From Flavobacterium oncorhynchi (GTDB lineage Bacteria; Bacteroidota; Bacteroidia; Flavobacteriales; Flavobacteriaceae), in contig NZ_MUHA01000003.1 in NCBI RefSeq assembly GCF_002217355.1, forward strand, positions 217,009 through 273,898: a stretch of DNA of 56,890 nucleotides. The letters are read 5' to 3'. Position 1 is the stretch's first letter, and each line of letters begins with the position of its first letter. The position numbers and the translations under genes are program-made. Of the stretch, positions 18,746-29,107 are shown piece by piece. Under the pieces are notes generated by a model that searched no databases, was not told the origin of the DNA, and saw only the letters and a list, made by a program, of their open reading frames with translations.

Positions 18746-21610
18746 TTAAATACTCATTAAAAAACCTATTAGTTTTTCTTTTTTATTCAGTCCCAGTTTT
18801 TTCCTTAAACGGTATCGGGCTAATTCTACACCTCCAGTCGAAATATTCATAATTTCGGCTATTTCTTTGGTGGACATATTCATCAATAAATAAGTAGATA
18901 AATCCAGTTCTCGAGGTGAAATTGTTGGATATTTTTCCTTCAGACGCTTTAAAAACTCAAAATGAACATTCTTAATGTGTTTTTCTAAATCCTTCCAGCT
19001 TTTATCTGTGTTTACTTCTTTTACAATGCTCTTATTAAGTTTACTGACTTGAAATTTTGTAGAATCATCTAAAGCTTCAACATCTATTTCTTTTAATTTA
19101 TGGATGATTCCATTTAGAATTTTGTTTTTCTTTACTACCTGCAAAGAGTTGTTAACTAGTTCTTTATCTTTTGCCAAAATTTTAATTTGCAGTTTGTCAT
19201 TTTTTAATTTCTCGATTTCTTTTTCCAAGTCATATTGCTCTTGCCTGATCCTCGATTCTTTTTCAAGATAAAGACGTCGCTGTTCAATAGTTTCATAATA
19301 CTTGTTTTTTCTTATTTTCATTTTAATTCTATCCGAAATAAAATAAATCGCTATAATTAGGACTATAAAATAAAGCATGAAAGCTAAAAAATGTCTGTAC
19401 CAAGGAGGAGAAATGGTAAAAGTAACAGCCGATGGATCAGATTGAATTCCGTAACTGTTTCGAACCTTAACCCTCATTGTGTAATCTCCTTCTCGTAAGT
19501 TTGTGTACTCTTTAAATGATATCACAGACCAATTACTCCATTTGTCATCAAAAGGCTCTAGCTGATACGAAAACTGGACATTCTCTAGATTCTCATAAGT
19601 TGGCGATGAAAAGGTAAAACGAACATTATTTGAAACGTAAGGTATACGAATATTTTCGATTCTAGTTTGATTGTTTCCAATTACAATAGTATCACCCGGA
19701 AATGAAAAACTTCGGATAAAAGCTTTAGGTTTAGTATTATGAGCACTTTGTAAGCTAAAATCATAATGAGCCAATCCATCGGTTAATCCAATAAAAATAT
19801 TTTTAGAGTCGATCGTATTTACTGATAAATGGTTGCTCACTAAATTGCCAGTTAAGTTTGAAAAAGGAACAATACTATTACTGTAGTGATTTTTCTCTTT
19901 CATTAATACCCCCAATGACTCATCAAATGTATACCATAAATTTGATTGAGAATCTTCGCTTAAAGCGTTTATTACAGGTATATTTTTAAAGAGTGCTGTT
20001 ATGTTTTTGTCTTCATAAAATAAGTCTTGCTCACTTGAGTATTTATAGAAATGATTATTAGTTTGAAAATAAATTTTTCCTCCAATTTTTTGAAGACTTC
20101 CTATGTTTTTAAACCTAGGGGTCAATTGATCAATTTTTTTAATGCTGGCAAATTTTGTTAAGTCTTCACTTAAGGCCATTCTATAAATAGATTCGTCTTT
20201 TTTAAGCCAGAAATATAATTGATCAAGTTCAAAACTATTTGATGATTTGTCAAATCCAGAAACTTGATTTTTGAATATTAATCCGCTCGCTGTTTTTTGA
20301 AAAATGGCAAAACCATCATAATTGGAACCAATAAAGAATCCCGGGTGACTAGGTATTTTTTTAAAACCAAAATAACCTCTAGAATCAATTACACGAGTTA
20401 CTTTATCACCTTTAATAACGAGGGCGCCTCTGTTGTTTGCACATATTAATTCATTGTCAATTACCTGAACATTCCAAGATTGAGCCGTAGTTCCTTCAAC
20501 CAATTTAAAAACATCTTCCTTAAAGCTGTTGTTCCAAGCATGATAAAAAACACCTTGATTGGTTGCTACATACAAATTTCCTTGAAAGATAACAGAAGCA
20601 TATACCGTACTAATATCATAACTAAATCCGAAATAAGTAAAAGGAGAAGTTTCGTTAACAAAAGCAATTCCGTTATCCAGTCCAAGCCAAAGATTACTTT
20701 TATTATCTATAAATGAAGTTAAAACCGTATTGTTTTGTAATCCCTTTTTTCTATTAATATGTTGGATTATTTTGCCATTAAAATCGCAGATAATAATTCC
20801 GTCTAATACCGTATTCAGTACAATAAATTTGTTGTTGATAAGTACGGCACCTAATGAATTGTTCTTTTTAACAAAGCTGTTTGCTTCAGTGTTCCAAGGA
20901 ACAATATTGTTGTTTTCGTAAAGGAACAAGCCTTTCTCAAGTGTAACAATCAGCATTTTATCTTTTGAAATAGAATGCATGGCCCAAATTTCGGTATCGT
21001 TCAAGCTTGTGGTATTTGGTAAAACATAAAGGTTACCATTTCTATATTCTAGGATTCCTTTTTCGACATCTTGAAAATAGAGTTTCCCATTAACAACAAA
21101 TGAGAACTGAAACCTTTTTGGAGCTTTTAGTATGGTTAACTTATCATCTTTAAAAATATAGGCTCTGGCAAAAGATTGGAAAATAGTTTGATCACCAATA
21201 GAATGAATTTTCCAGACAAAATCGATGATTTTAATTTTGTTTTTATCCACTTTTTTAGCCAATGAAGTGTATTTAAGCCGCCCGTTATGATCAGGTTTAA
21301 AATACCCAAACTCATTATAACCTCCTACAAAGATTTTTCCTGATTTGTCAATTTTTAAACATCTAACAGAAGTTAAGTTTGGCAAAGGATATTTTCGCCA
21401 TGTCGCTCCGTCAAATTGCAGCAAGCCATTATTATTAGCAAAATATAGATTTCCGTTTTTGTCTTGATCAATATTCCAGTTTTGGGTGCCGCCTTTGTAT
21501 TCGTTTCGTTTGTAATTTCTGACATCTGGAAGGCCAATATTTTTCACCTGCGAAAAAATTGAGATTGTGAATAATGTAAAAAAAATGATATAAATGTATG
21601 GTTTCGTCAA
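18746..21610 (-). CDS. Membrane-bound beta-propeller sensor with LuxR-type HTH, likely PUL regulator
   Basis: This 954-residue one-component regulator has, in order, a signal peptide (1-20), a periplasmic two-component-regulator propeller of short repeats (about 25-640; NLWLGLDNGIAFV is a typical blade), a Y_Y_Y domain (about 665-730), one transmembrane helix (about 738-760), a coiled coil (about 770-880) and a C-terminal LuxR/GerE-type HTH (about 890-950, TKEIAEIMNISTGGVELARYRLRKKLGL). It lacks the histidine kinase of hybrid two-component PUL sensors. It would bind an oligosaccharide in the periplasm and act on DNA directly from the membrane. It is divergent from susC, so it is the likely regulator of the adjacent PUL. 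Confidence 0.88.
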   Translation of the reverse strand: MTKPYIYIIFFTLFTISIFSQVKNIGLPDVRNYKRNEYKGGTQNWNIDQDKNGNLYFANNNGLLQFDGATWRKYPLPNLTSVRCLKIDKSGKIFVGGYNEFGYFKPDHNGRLKYTSLAKKVDKNKIKIIDFVWKIHSIGDQTIFQSFARAYIFKDDKLTILKAPKRFQFSFVVNGKLYFQDVEKGILEYRNGNLYVLPNTTSLNDTEIWAMHSISKDKMLIVTLEKGLFLYENNNIVPWNTEANSFVKKNNSLGAVLINNKFIVLNTVLDGIIICDFNGKIIQHINRKKGLQNNTVLTSFIDNKSNLWLGLDNGIAFVNETSPFTYFGFSYDISTVYASVIFQGNLYVATNQGVFYHAWNNSFKEDVFKLVEGTTAQSWNVQVIDNELICANNRGALVIKGDKVTRVIDSRGYFGFKKIPSHPGFFIGSNYDGFAIFQKTASGLIFKNQVSGFDKSSNSFELDQLYFWLKKDESIYRMALSEDLTKFASIKKIDQLTPRFKNIGSLQKIGGKIYFQTNNHFYKYSSEQDLFYEDKNITALFKNIPVINALSEDSQSNLWYTFDESLGVLMKEKNHYSNSIVPFSNLTGNLVSNHLSVNTIDSKNIFIGLTDGLAHYDFSLQSAHNTKPKAFIRSFSFPGDTIVIGNNQTRIENIRIPYVSNNVRFTFSSPTYENLENVQFSYQLEPFDDKWSNWSVISFKEYTNLREGDYTMRVKVRNSYGIQSDPSAVTFTISPPWYRHFLAFMLYFIVLIIAIYFISDRIKMKIRKNKYYETIEQRRLYLEKESRIRQEQYDLEKEIEKLKNDKLQIKILAKDKELVNNSLQVVKKNKILNGIIHKLKEIDVEALDDSTKFQVSKLNKSIVKEVNTDKSWKDLEKHIKNVHFEFLKRLKEKYPTISPRELDLSTYLLMNMSTKEIAEIMNISTGGVELARYRLRKKLGLNKKEKLIGFLMSI

Positions 21611-21961
21611 TTTGGTTGTTTTTTTGGTTTGTAAAGGAATAGATGTGTTAAAGTGCTTGTTTGTAGTGTTTTATATTTGTTTTTTGGGTACTATTACGAT
21701 GTAGGGTAGTGTTTTTTTAATAAAAATAAGCAATCTTATAATAGTGTAGTGTTTATTTTTATAATTAACATTTTGATAACATCGTTTATTTTGGATTTAA
21801 ATATTTGAAAATTAAATATTTATGTAAAATTTGATGTGTTTTTGTAATGTGTAAAAAATAAGTTTGATGTGTTTTTGTAAGGAATTCTAGTTGTTGATAG
21901 TAAAATATTAACATTATTATTGCATCAAATTACTAATTAATTAACCAAAATTTTTAGAAAA
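21611..21961. promoter_or_regulatory. 351-bp regulator-susC divergent control region with spaced repeats
   Basis: No gene lies here. Three copies of GTAGTGTTT stand at 21663-21671, 21706-21714 and 21746-21754 (43 and 40 bp apart, about four helical turns). Two exact copies of an 18-mer, TTTGATGTGTTTTTGTAA, stand at 21830-21847 and 21863-21880, 33 bp apart (three turns). All lie on the same strand and upstream of the likely susC promoter. The layout is that expected for a dimeric or multimeric activator, and the propeller/LuxR protein is the obvious candidate. Binding is inference. Confidence 0.6.
21894..21922 (+). promoter_or_regulatory. susC promoter
   Basis: TTG (21894-21896), an 18-bp spacer and TATTATTG (21915-21922) match the TTTG/TAnnTTTG promoter pattern with one difference in the -7 box. 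Transcription would begin near 21929, about 33 bases before the susC ATG. The second 18-mer repeat ends 13 bp before the -33 box, a usual activator position. Confidence 0.5.
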
Positions 21962-24900
21962 ATGAAATTAACAAAATTACTTATTTTTTGTGTTTCGTCT
22001 TTGTTATTCTCGGTTATAGCGGTGGCTCAGGATGTCACAGTTAGTGGAATAATAAATGACGAAAGTGGAATGCCAGTTCCGGGTGCAACAATTGTACTAA
22101 AAGGTACAACTAAGTCAACCGCATCTGATTTTGATGGAAAATTTCAATTACAAGTACCTTCAAATGGAGTTTTGACAGTTACATTTATTGGATACACTAC
22201 AGTTACTGAAGCTGTAAATGGTCGAACAAAAATTACAATTAAGTTATCACCAGAATCTCAATCCCTGAATGAAGTAGTGGTTGTAGGATATGGAACTCAA
22301 AAGAAATCAGTTGTTACTGGAGCAATCTCCAGTGTAAAAGCGGCAGATCTTGAAAAAGTTCCAAACGGAAGAGTCGAACAAACTCTGCAAGGTCGTGCAG
22401 CGGGTGTTTCTGTAGCTGCTGTTTCTGGACAACCTGGTGAAAAATCAAAGGTTCGTATTAGAGGTATAACTACTTTTAGAGAAGGAGGTAATGATCCGTT
22501 ATGGGTTGTTGATGGTATTGCAGTAGATGCAAATGCGGTTGGTTTTATTAACCAAAGTGATATTGAATCTATAGAAGTTCTTAAAGACGCAGCTTCTGCG
22601 GCGATTTACGGTACTCGTGCTGCTACGGGAGTTATCTTAGTTACGACTAAAAAAGGAAAATCAGGAAAAATATCTGTAAACTATAATGGCTTTGCTGGAA
22701 TTTCAACTCCTGCTAAACGATTAGATCTTCTTAACGCAGCACAATACGGTGCTCTTATGAACGAAAAATCAATGGCTGATGGAGGCCCAATTAAATATAC
22801 AAATCCTGCTGCTTTAGGAAAAGGTACAGATTGGCAGGATGCTATTTTTAATGATTCAGCTTTTAGATATACACATGAATTAAGCATCAGCGGCGGAGGT
22901 GAAAGATCTACTTTTTATGCTTCGTTCGGAATACAAGATCAAGAGGGAATTGTGGCAACAGAAATTTCAAACTATACAAAGAAAAATTTCCGTTTAAATT
23001 CAACACACAAAATTTCTGATTACTTTACATTTGGACAAACTTTTGGTTATACACACCAAAAAACTAAAGGTCTTGATAATCCAAATACTGAATTTGGAGG
23101 GCCTTTAAGTTCTGCAATTAACTTAGACCCAATTACTCCACTTGTTGTTACTGATCCAGCAGTAGATGGTACAGGTTTTTATGCAAATCCAAATGTAGTT
23201 AGAGATGCAAACGGACGTCCTTACGGAATTTCGTCTTTAGTACAACAAGAAATGACCAATCCACTAGGTTTCATGCAAACTAGATTAGGAGCATTTAACT
23301 GGTCAGATGATTTTGTTGGAAACGCTTATTTAGAAGCTAATATTACCAGCCATTTAAAATTTAGAACTACACTTGGCGGTAAATTGGCTTATTGGGGGAA
23401 AGAAGGTTTTACACCGGTTTTTTTCCTAAATCCAAATATGAAAGCGGATAGAAACAACTACATGCAGGAAAACAGAAAATCATTTTCTTGGACTCTTGAA
23501 AATATCCTGACCTATTCTAACAAATTCGGTGATCATAATGTAAACATTCTTGCTGGACAAGGAGCTTATGTTGAAAACATTGGTGGTATGATTGGTGTAA
23601 CTATGTTTGGTTTACCAATTACAAGCTACAAAGATGCTTCTTTCAATTTTGATATTCCACAAACAGACAGGGTTAATGCAGCTGAGGATTTTGTAGAGCA
23701 CAAATTGGCATCGTTGTTTTTACGTGCTAACTATGATTTTAAAGAAAAATACCTTTTTACAGGAATTGTTCGCCGTGATGGGTCGACTCGTTTTGGTGAA
23801 AACAAAAAATTCGGAGTTTTCCCTTCATTCTCTTTAGGATGGGTAATTTCTAAAGAAGGATTCTGGAAAGAAAATAATGTAGTTAATTCTTTAAAACTGC
23901 GTGGAGGTTATGGAGTTGTTGGTAATGATAACATTAATGATTTCAAATATAGAGGTTTAGTTGTTGGAGGGTACAATTACTCTGTTGGAAATGAAGGTGC
24001 AATTACAACAGGATATGGGAACTCTACACTGCCTAATGCTGATTTAGGATGGGAAGAAACATCGCAAACAACAATTGGTCTTGACGCAAAACTTTTTAAT
24101 GATTTTAATCTTTCTGTAGACTACTATAAAAAGAGAACAACGGGAATTTTAAGAGATGTTGTTATTCCTGGATATGTTGGAGTTGTTGATCCGCCTTCTG
24201 CAAATATTGCTGATATGAACAACAGTGGTTTTGAAATTGAATTAGGATACAAGAAAAGACTTGGAGAATTTAATTTAGGTGTAAACGGAAACTTTGCCTA
24301 TTTAAAAAATGAAATCACTTACGTAGGATCATCTACAAACTATATTGTTGGAGATGCAAGTTTCCAGTCTATGGGACCAGTAACAAGAACACAAGTTGGG
24401 CACTCATTCAACGAATTTTATGGTTTCAAAACTGCAGGAATTTTTCAAAATGAAGCAGAAGTTGCAGCCTATAAAAATGCAAAAGGAGAGTTGATGCAGC
24501 CAAAAGCCAGACCGGGAGATTTCCGCTGGGTAGATTCAAATGGAGATGGTTCAATTACAGATGATGACAAACAGTTTTTAGGAACAAATATTCCTAAATA
24601 TACATTTGGACTTACTTTAAATTTAGATTACAAAAACTTTGATTTTATGGCATTTGCGCAAGGAGCTGCTGGAAGCAAAATTTTTCAAGGTTTAAGAAGA
24701 CTTGATGTTTTGAATGCAAACTATCAAACAAAAGCTTTAGACCGCTGGGTTGGAGAAGGAACTTCAAACGACTATCCTAGATTAACAAACGATGATCCAA
24801 ATAAAAACTACAGTAATATGTCTAATTTTTATCTTGAAAATGGAAATTACGTGCGTTTGAAAATTGTTCAAGTTGGATACACAATGCCAACTAACTTATC

Positions 24901-25072
24901 ATCTAAAATTGGTGCAGATAAAGTTCGTTTTTACTTAACAGGTGAAAATTTAATCACATTTACAAAATACAGCGGATACGATCCAGAAATTGGAGGTCAA
25001 GTATTTGGTGTAGATAAAGGAGTTTATCCACAAGCAAGATCTATTTTGTTTGGCGCGAATGTTCAATTTTAA
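21962..25072 (+). CDS. SusC/RagA-type TonB-dependent outer membrane transporter
   Basis: This 1036-residue transporter imports oligosaccharides across the outer membrane using TonB energy. After the signal peptide (ending in VAQ, residue 23) comes a carboxypeptidase-regulatory-like domain (VSGIINDESGMPVPGATIVLKGT), the TonB box region with NEVVVVGYGTQKK, a plug domain, and the SusC-specific RIRGITTFREG and AASAAIYGTRAATGVILVTTKKG motifs. The barrel ends in LFGANVQF with a terminal Phe. SusD follows after 14 bp, giving a SusCD pair. The substrate is inferred from the enzymes downstream. Confidence 0.95.
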   Translation: MKLTKLLIFCVSSLLFSVIAVAQDVTVSGIINDESGMPVPGATIVLKGTTKSTASDFDGKFQLQVPSNGVLTVTFIGYTTVTEAVNGRTKITIKLSPESQSLNEVVVVGYGTQKKSVVTGAISSVKAADLEKVPNGRVEQTLQGRAAGVSVAAVSGQPGEKSKVRIRGITTFREGGNDPLWVVDGIAVDANAVGFINQSDIESIEVLKDAASAAIYGTRAATGVILVTTKKGKSGKISVNYNGFAGISTPAKRLDLLNAAQYGALMNEKSMADGGPIKYTNPAALGKGTDWQDAIFNDSAFRYTHELSISGGGERSTFYASFGIQDQEGIVATEISNYTKKNFRLNSTHKISDYFTFGQTFGYTHQKTKGLDNPNTEFGGPLSSAINLDPITPLVVTDPAVDGTGFYANPNVVRDANGRPYGISSLVQQEMTNPLGFMQTRLGAFNWSDDFVGNAYLEANITSHLKFRTTLGGKLAYWGKEGFTPVFFLNPNMKADRNNYMQENRKSFSWTLENILTYSNKFGDHNVNILAGQGAYVENIGGMIGVTMFGLPITSYKDASFNFDIPQTDRVNAAEDFVEHKLASLFLRANYDFKEKYLFTGIVRRDGSTRFGENKKFGVFPSFSLGWVISKEGFWKENNVVNSLKLRGGYGVVGNDNINDFKYRGLVVGGYNYSVGNEGAITTGYGNSTLPNADLGWEETSQTTIGLDAKLFNDFNLSVDYYKKRTTGILRDVVIPGYVGVVDPPSANIADMNNSGFEIELGYKKRLGEFNLGVNGNFAYLKNEITYVGSSTNYIVGDASFQSMGPVTRTQVGHSFNEFYGFKTAGIFQNEAEVAAYKNAKGELMQPKARPGDFRWVDSNGDGSITDDDKQFLGTNIPKYTFGLTLNLDYKNFDFMAFAQGAAGSKIFQGLRRLDVLNANYQTKALDRWVGEGTSNDYPRLTNDDPNKNYSNMSNFYLENGNYVRLKIVQVGYTMPTNLSSKIGADKVRFYLTGENLITFTKYSGYDPEIGGQVFGVDKGVYPQARSILFGANVQF

Positions 25073-25086
25073 AAAATTAAAGAATT

Positions 25087-26598
25087 ATGAAAACTATAAA
25101 ATTTAAATACATATATATTGCTATAGCAATGGCAGCTCTAGGAGGATCTTGCTCTGAGGATTTTGTCACCATTAACCCAGAAGGAAAATTTGATACAAGC
25201 ACTTATTTTTCAAATGAGCAGCAATGTTATGCAGCCTTAATGGGAGTTTACGATCCGTTAAGAAAAAACACTGGAGGTTTTGAAAATTTAGTAGCAATGT
25301 TAAACGCTGGATCTGATGATTTTTATGCTGGAGGAGGTAGTGCAACAGATGGAAATGGAATTCAGAATTTCTCTACACACTCACTTACTTCAATCAGTGT
25401 TCCGGGGAGTTACTGGAATGACCACTATCAAGGTGTGTCTCGAGCTAATTTGTTGATCGAAAAACTTCCTGCAGCTACAATGGATAATGGTGTAAGAGCT
25501 AGATTTGCTGCAGAAGCAAAAGCATTACGTGCCCTGTACTATTTTAACTTGGTAAGATTGTTTAAAAACATTCCATTGGTTTTAGTACCTCTAAATACGC
25601 AGACTATTTACGATCCAGAACAAGTTACACCAGATGTAATTTATGCACAAATAGAAAAAGATTTAAAAGAAGCGATTACAGCTTTACCAAATAAAGTAAC
25701 ACCAGAGACTGAAGCGGGAAGACTTAATAAAGGCGCAGCTCAAGCCATATTAGGAAAAGTGCTTTTGTTTGAAGGTAAAAAAGCCGAAGCGGCCACTGTT
25801 CTTGCAGAAGTAAATGGAACGCCAGGCATTGAAAATCAATATGGAAATAAGTTACTGGATAAGTTTAGTGATTTATGGGACACTTCAAAGAAATTTAATG
25901 CAGAGTCACTTTTAGAAGTATCTCATACAAGTGCAGGTAATTCTGACTGGACATTTTGGGGAACTGGTAAAGATGAAGGAAACTCTCTAAACGTTATGGT
26001 TGGACCAAGAGGATATGTGTTGACAGAAGGTTCTACTGCGCCAGATCTTCCTTCCGGATGGGCTTTTAATGTGGCTACTCAAAAATTGTATAATGCAATG
26101 AAAGATGATCCTAGATTTGGAGCTACAATTTTAGATTTGAAAGCACTTAAAGCCGCTGGTCAAATCGACTATATTCCAGCTTATCAAGACACAGGCTATT
26201 TCTTGAATAAATACTTGCCAAGACAATCTGATGTTCGTACCGGAGGTGGTAATGCAGAGTTGAACTACAAACAAAACTCTTATATCATCAGACTTGCAGA
26301 CACTTACTTAATGGAAGCAGAAGCTTTAGGATCTGGAGACAGAGCACAAAAATTACTTGATGCCGTTAGAAAAAGAGTTGGTTTAGGTTCTATACCTGTA
26401 ACATTAGCGGCTATTAAAAATGAAAGAAGAATGGAATTAGCTGGTGAAGGTCATCGATTTTTTGATTTAGTTAGATGGGGAGATGCTCCAGCAGCATTAG
26501 CAGATAGAGGTTTTGATGCAGGTACAGATGAGATATTTCCAATTCCGTACACTGAACTTAACGGTACTAAATTGAAACAAAATCCTAATTATCAATAG
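25087..26598 (+). CDS. SusD/RagB-type surface glycan-binding lipoprotein
   Basis: This 503-residue lipoprotein forms the lid of the SusC transporter. The lipobox Cys is residue 22 (LGGSCSEDF), followed by acidic residues as in surface-exported Bacteroidota lipoproteins. The helical TPR-like core includes AEAKALRALYYFNLVRLFKNIPLV and the C-terminal NERRMELAGEGHRFFDLVRWGDA, both hallmark RagB/SusD segments. It ends in NPNYQ, the usual SusD end. It is co-transcribed with susC. Confidence 0.95.
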   Translation: MKTIKFKYIYIAIAMAALGGSCSEDFVTINPEGKFDTSTYFSNEQQCYAALMGVYDPLRKNTGGFENLVAMLNAGSDDFYAGGGSATDGNGIQNFSTHSLTSISVPGSYWNDHYQGVSRANLLIEKLPAATMDNGVRARFAAEAKALRALYYFNLVRLFKNIPLVLVPLNTQTIYDPEQVTPDVIYAQIEKDLKEAITALPNKVTPETEAGRLNKGAAQAILGKVLLFEGKKAEAATVLAEVNGTPGIENQYGNKLLDKFSDLWDTSKKFNAESLLEVSHTSAGNSDWTFWGTGKDEGNSLNVMVGPRGYVLTEGSTAPDLPSGWAFNVATQKLYNAMKDDPRFGATILDLKALKAAGQIDYIPAYQDTGYFLNKYLPRQSDVRTGGGNAELNYKQNSYIIRLADTYLMEAEALGSGDRAQKLLDAVRKRVGLGSIPVTLAAIKNERRMELAGEGHRFFDLVRWGDAPAALADRGFDAGTDEIFPIPYTELNGTKLKQNPNYQ

Positions 26599-26627
26599 TC
26601 GAAACTAATTAACCAAAAACAAAGAAT

Positions 26628-27494
26628 ATGAACCTAAATATAAATTTGAAAAAAAGTACTTTCCTAATGCTGACTTTGGCATTAGGGTTAGGAACATTAA
26701 TAAGTTGTGATGATGAAACGGGTAATGCCAACGTTTTAATAGGAAGTAATATTGATGCAGCATTTACAGTAACTCCAGTTCAAGGAGCATCAAACACCTA
26801 TCTTTTAGTTGCACAAACAAAAAACGTTATCTCTTCAAGATGGAATACCGGAGACGGTGAATATCCAGGAAAAATGAATGAGATCATTACATTGCCAGAT
26901 GCAGGAACCTACACAATCACCCATACAGCAGTGGGTGCAGGCGGAGCTACAGGAACCGCAAGTTCTCAACTTGTAGTTGCAACCACTGATTTAGCAAAGG
27001 GAAATCTTGTAAAAGGCGGTTCTTTTAAAACAGCTGCAGATCAGGCTAACTGGAAAAAAGTTATTTATGAAGCAACAGGCGACTGGGTTTATAGTGATAA
27101 AGGAGCAACTGTAAGCGGAGGTCACGCCGGAATTTATCAAGCTATAGATGTAGTAAAAGACAAAGAATACACTATTGATATGGTAGTTTCGGGAGGTGCC
27201 TCTACAGATATGTGGTTTGAAGTTTATGCAGGCGAAAAAGATCCAGCAACAGTTTCTGGCGATTATAGCGACGGCGGAAAAGTAATGGGCTTAAATACTT
27301 GGGATGGCTGCGGTAAGAACCCTGTTTCGGGTAAATTATCATCTATCGGGTGTACTAAAAATGCAAAACTAGATGCTGTAAGCAATGTGGTTAAATTTAG
27401 TACTACAGGAAAAATATATCTAATGATTAGATGCGGCGGTGGAATCGCTCCAGGCGGAATTACCATTAAAAGTGTCGAATTAAGAGGAAAGTAA
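26628..27494 (+). CDS. PKD-domain surface lipoprotein in the SusE position
   Basis: This 288-residue lipoprotein has a lipobox Cys at residue 27 followed by DDE, an acidic signal typical of surface lipoproteins. A PKD-like domain occupies about residues 38-122 (AFTVTPVQG ... GTYTITHTAVGAGG). A second beta-rich domain (about 130-288) looks like a carbohydrate-binding module: it opens with NLVKGGSFKTAADQANWKK and closes with KSVELRGK. It takes the third place after susCD, where surface glycan-binding proteins usually lie. The specific glycan is unknown. Confidence 0.75.
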   Translation: MNLNINLKKSTFLMLTLALGLGTLISCDDETGNANVLIGSNIDAAFTVTPVQGASNTYLLVAQTKNVISSRWNTGDGEYPGKMNEIITLPDAGTYTITHTAVGAGGATGTASSQLVVATTDLAKGNLVKGGSFKTAADQANWKKVIYEATGDWVYSDKGATVSGGHAGIYQAIDVVKDKEYTIDMVVSGGASTDMWFEVYAGEKDPATVSGDYSDGGKVMGLNTWDGCGKNPVSGKLSSIGCTKNAKLDAVSNVVKFSTTGKIYLMIRCGGGIAPGGITIKSVELRGK

Positions 27495-27521
27495 GTTTAA
27501 GTTAAGTTTAAGTTTGGTTGC

Positions 27522-27560
27522 AAATAGCCCATAATCATTTATGAGTATGGGCTATTTTTT
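27522..27560 (+). terminator. Terminator after the SusE-position gene
   Basis: A perfect 12-bp stem (AAATAGCCCATA / TATGGGCTATTT) with a 12-nt loop and a T-run lies 28 bp past the stop codon. Partial termination here would give more SusCD and binding protein than enzymes. Confidence 0.8.
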
Positions 27561-27634
27561 AAATCCTTAAACGGTCAGAAAAAGAGCTTCTGAAATAAAA
27601 ACTTCTATTTAGAATTTAATAATTTAAGGAAAGA

Positions 27635-29089
27635 ATGAAAAAAAATAGTTTAAAGATTCTGTGCTTTTTGTTCTCGCTGTCGGCACTTGCCCAGCAGACA
27701 AAAGCAAAGAAAGAATTTACAACCAACGGAAAGAAAGTTACGGTTTATACAACTGCTGAGAATACTAATTTAAGATTAACTTCAACAGATAATTTATCCT
27801 TTTCGGCAGCAAAACAGCCTCTGGAAACTGAAGTATCCGTTTTTGTTGAACCGTCAAAAAAATTCCAAACTTTTATGGGAATCGGCGGCGCAATAACAGA
27901 CGCAAGTGCTGAAGTTTTTGCTAAACTTTCAAAAGAAAAACAAACAGAATTTTTAAATGCCTACTATGATAAACAAAAAGGAATAGGCTATTCTTTGCTA
28001 AGAACCACAATACAAAGTTCTGATTTTAGCAGTGAAAGCTATTCTTATATCAAAGAGGGTGACAAAGATTTAAAAACTTTTTCGATTGAACACGACAAAC
28101 AATACCGAATTCCGTTAATCAAACAAGCCATTCAAACAGCGGGCGGTAAATTACTGACTTACGTTGCGCCATGGTCGCCAAATGCTTTTATGAAAAGCAA
28201 CAAAAATATCTTGAAAGGCGGAACTTTATTACCAGAATACTACCAAACATGGGCAGATTTTTATGTAAAGTTTATAAAAGCATACGAGAAAGAAGGAATT
28301 CCAATTTGGGGAACCTCTACACAAAATGAACCAATGGCAACCCAAACTTGGGAATCATGTATTTATTCTGCTGAAGCTGAGAGGGATTTTATTAAAAATT
28401 TTCTAGGACCAACATTAAAAAAAGAAAAACTGGGTGACGTAAAAATCATTGCATGGGATCACAATCGTGATTTAATGAATTACAGAGCAAACGTAATTTA
28501 TTCCGATCCAGAAGCATCAAAATATGTTTGGGGAATGGGGTTTCACTGGTACGAAAACTGGTCTGGCGGTTCATCAATGTTTGATAATGTAGCCAAAGTA
28601 AACGAGGCATATCCTGATAAAAAACTATTGTTTACAGAAGGCTGTGTGGAGAAATTTGATGCTAAAAGATATCAATTTTGGGCAAATGGAGAAAGATATG
28701 GAATTTCTATGATGAATGATTTTAACAACGGAACTGCGGGATGGACGGATTGGAATATTCTTTTAGATGAAAAAGGAGGGCCAAATCACGTTGGGAATTT
28801 TTGTTTTGCTCCAATTCATGCTGACACAAAAACAGGTGAGTTAATCTACACACCATCTTATTATTATATTGGGCATTTTTCAAAATTCATCCATTTAAAT
28901 GCCGTAAGAGTAAGTACAGCAGTAAGCAGAAGCGGATTGTTCAGTACTTCATTTTTAAATACCAATGGTACAATGGCAACAATTGTAATGAATCAAACAG
29001 ATAAAGAATTGAATTACAATTTAATTATTGGAGCTGAAAAAACAATCGTTAAAATTCCAGCTCACGCCATACAAACACTAGTTTACTAG
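27635..29089 (+). CDS. Glycoside hydrolase family 30, secreted
   Basis: This 484-residue enzyme has a cleavable signal peptide (ending in SALAQQ). GH30 is a clan GH-A retaining family; both glutamates are visible: the acid/base Glu232 in STQNEP and the nucleophile Glu335 in LFTEGC. The MGIGGAITDASAEVF block near residue 83 and the beta-rich C-terminal side domain (ending in KIPAHAIQTLVY) are normal. The TEGC nucleophile motif, like that of glucocerebrosidase-type members, differs from TEQY in the two other GH30 enzymes of this locus, so its specificity may differ. Beta-glucosidase or beta-1,6-glucanase activity is the best guess. Confidence 0.88.
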   Translation: MKKNSLKILCFLFSLSALAQQTKAKKEFTTNGKKVTVYTTAENTNLRLTSTDNLSFSAAKQPLETEVSVFVEPSKKFQTFMGIGGAITDASAEVFAKLSKEKQTEFLNAYYDKQKGIGYSLLRTTIQSSDFSSESYSYIKEGDKDLKTFSIEHDKQYRIPLIKQAIQTAGGKLLTYVAPWSPNAFMKSNKNILKGGTLLPEYYQTWADFYVKFIKAYEKEGIPIWGTSTQNEPMATQTWESCIYSAEAERDFIKNFLGPTLKKEKLGDVKIIAWDHNRDLMNYRANVIYSDPEASKYVWGMGFHWYENWSGGSSMFDNVAKVNEAYPDKKLLFTEGCVEKFDAKRYQFWANGERYGISMMNDFNNGTAGWTDWNILLDEKGGPNHVGNFCFAPIHADTKTGELIYTPSYYYIGHFSKFIHLNAVRVSTAVSRSGLFSTSFLNTNGTMATIVMNQTDKELNYNLIIGAEKTIVKIPAHAIQTLVY

Positions 29090-29107
29090 GGTGTTTTAAG
29101 TAAATAA

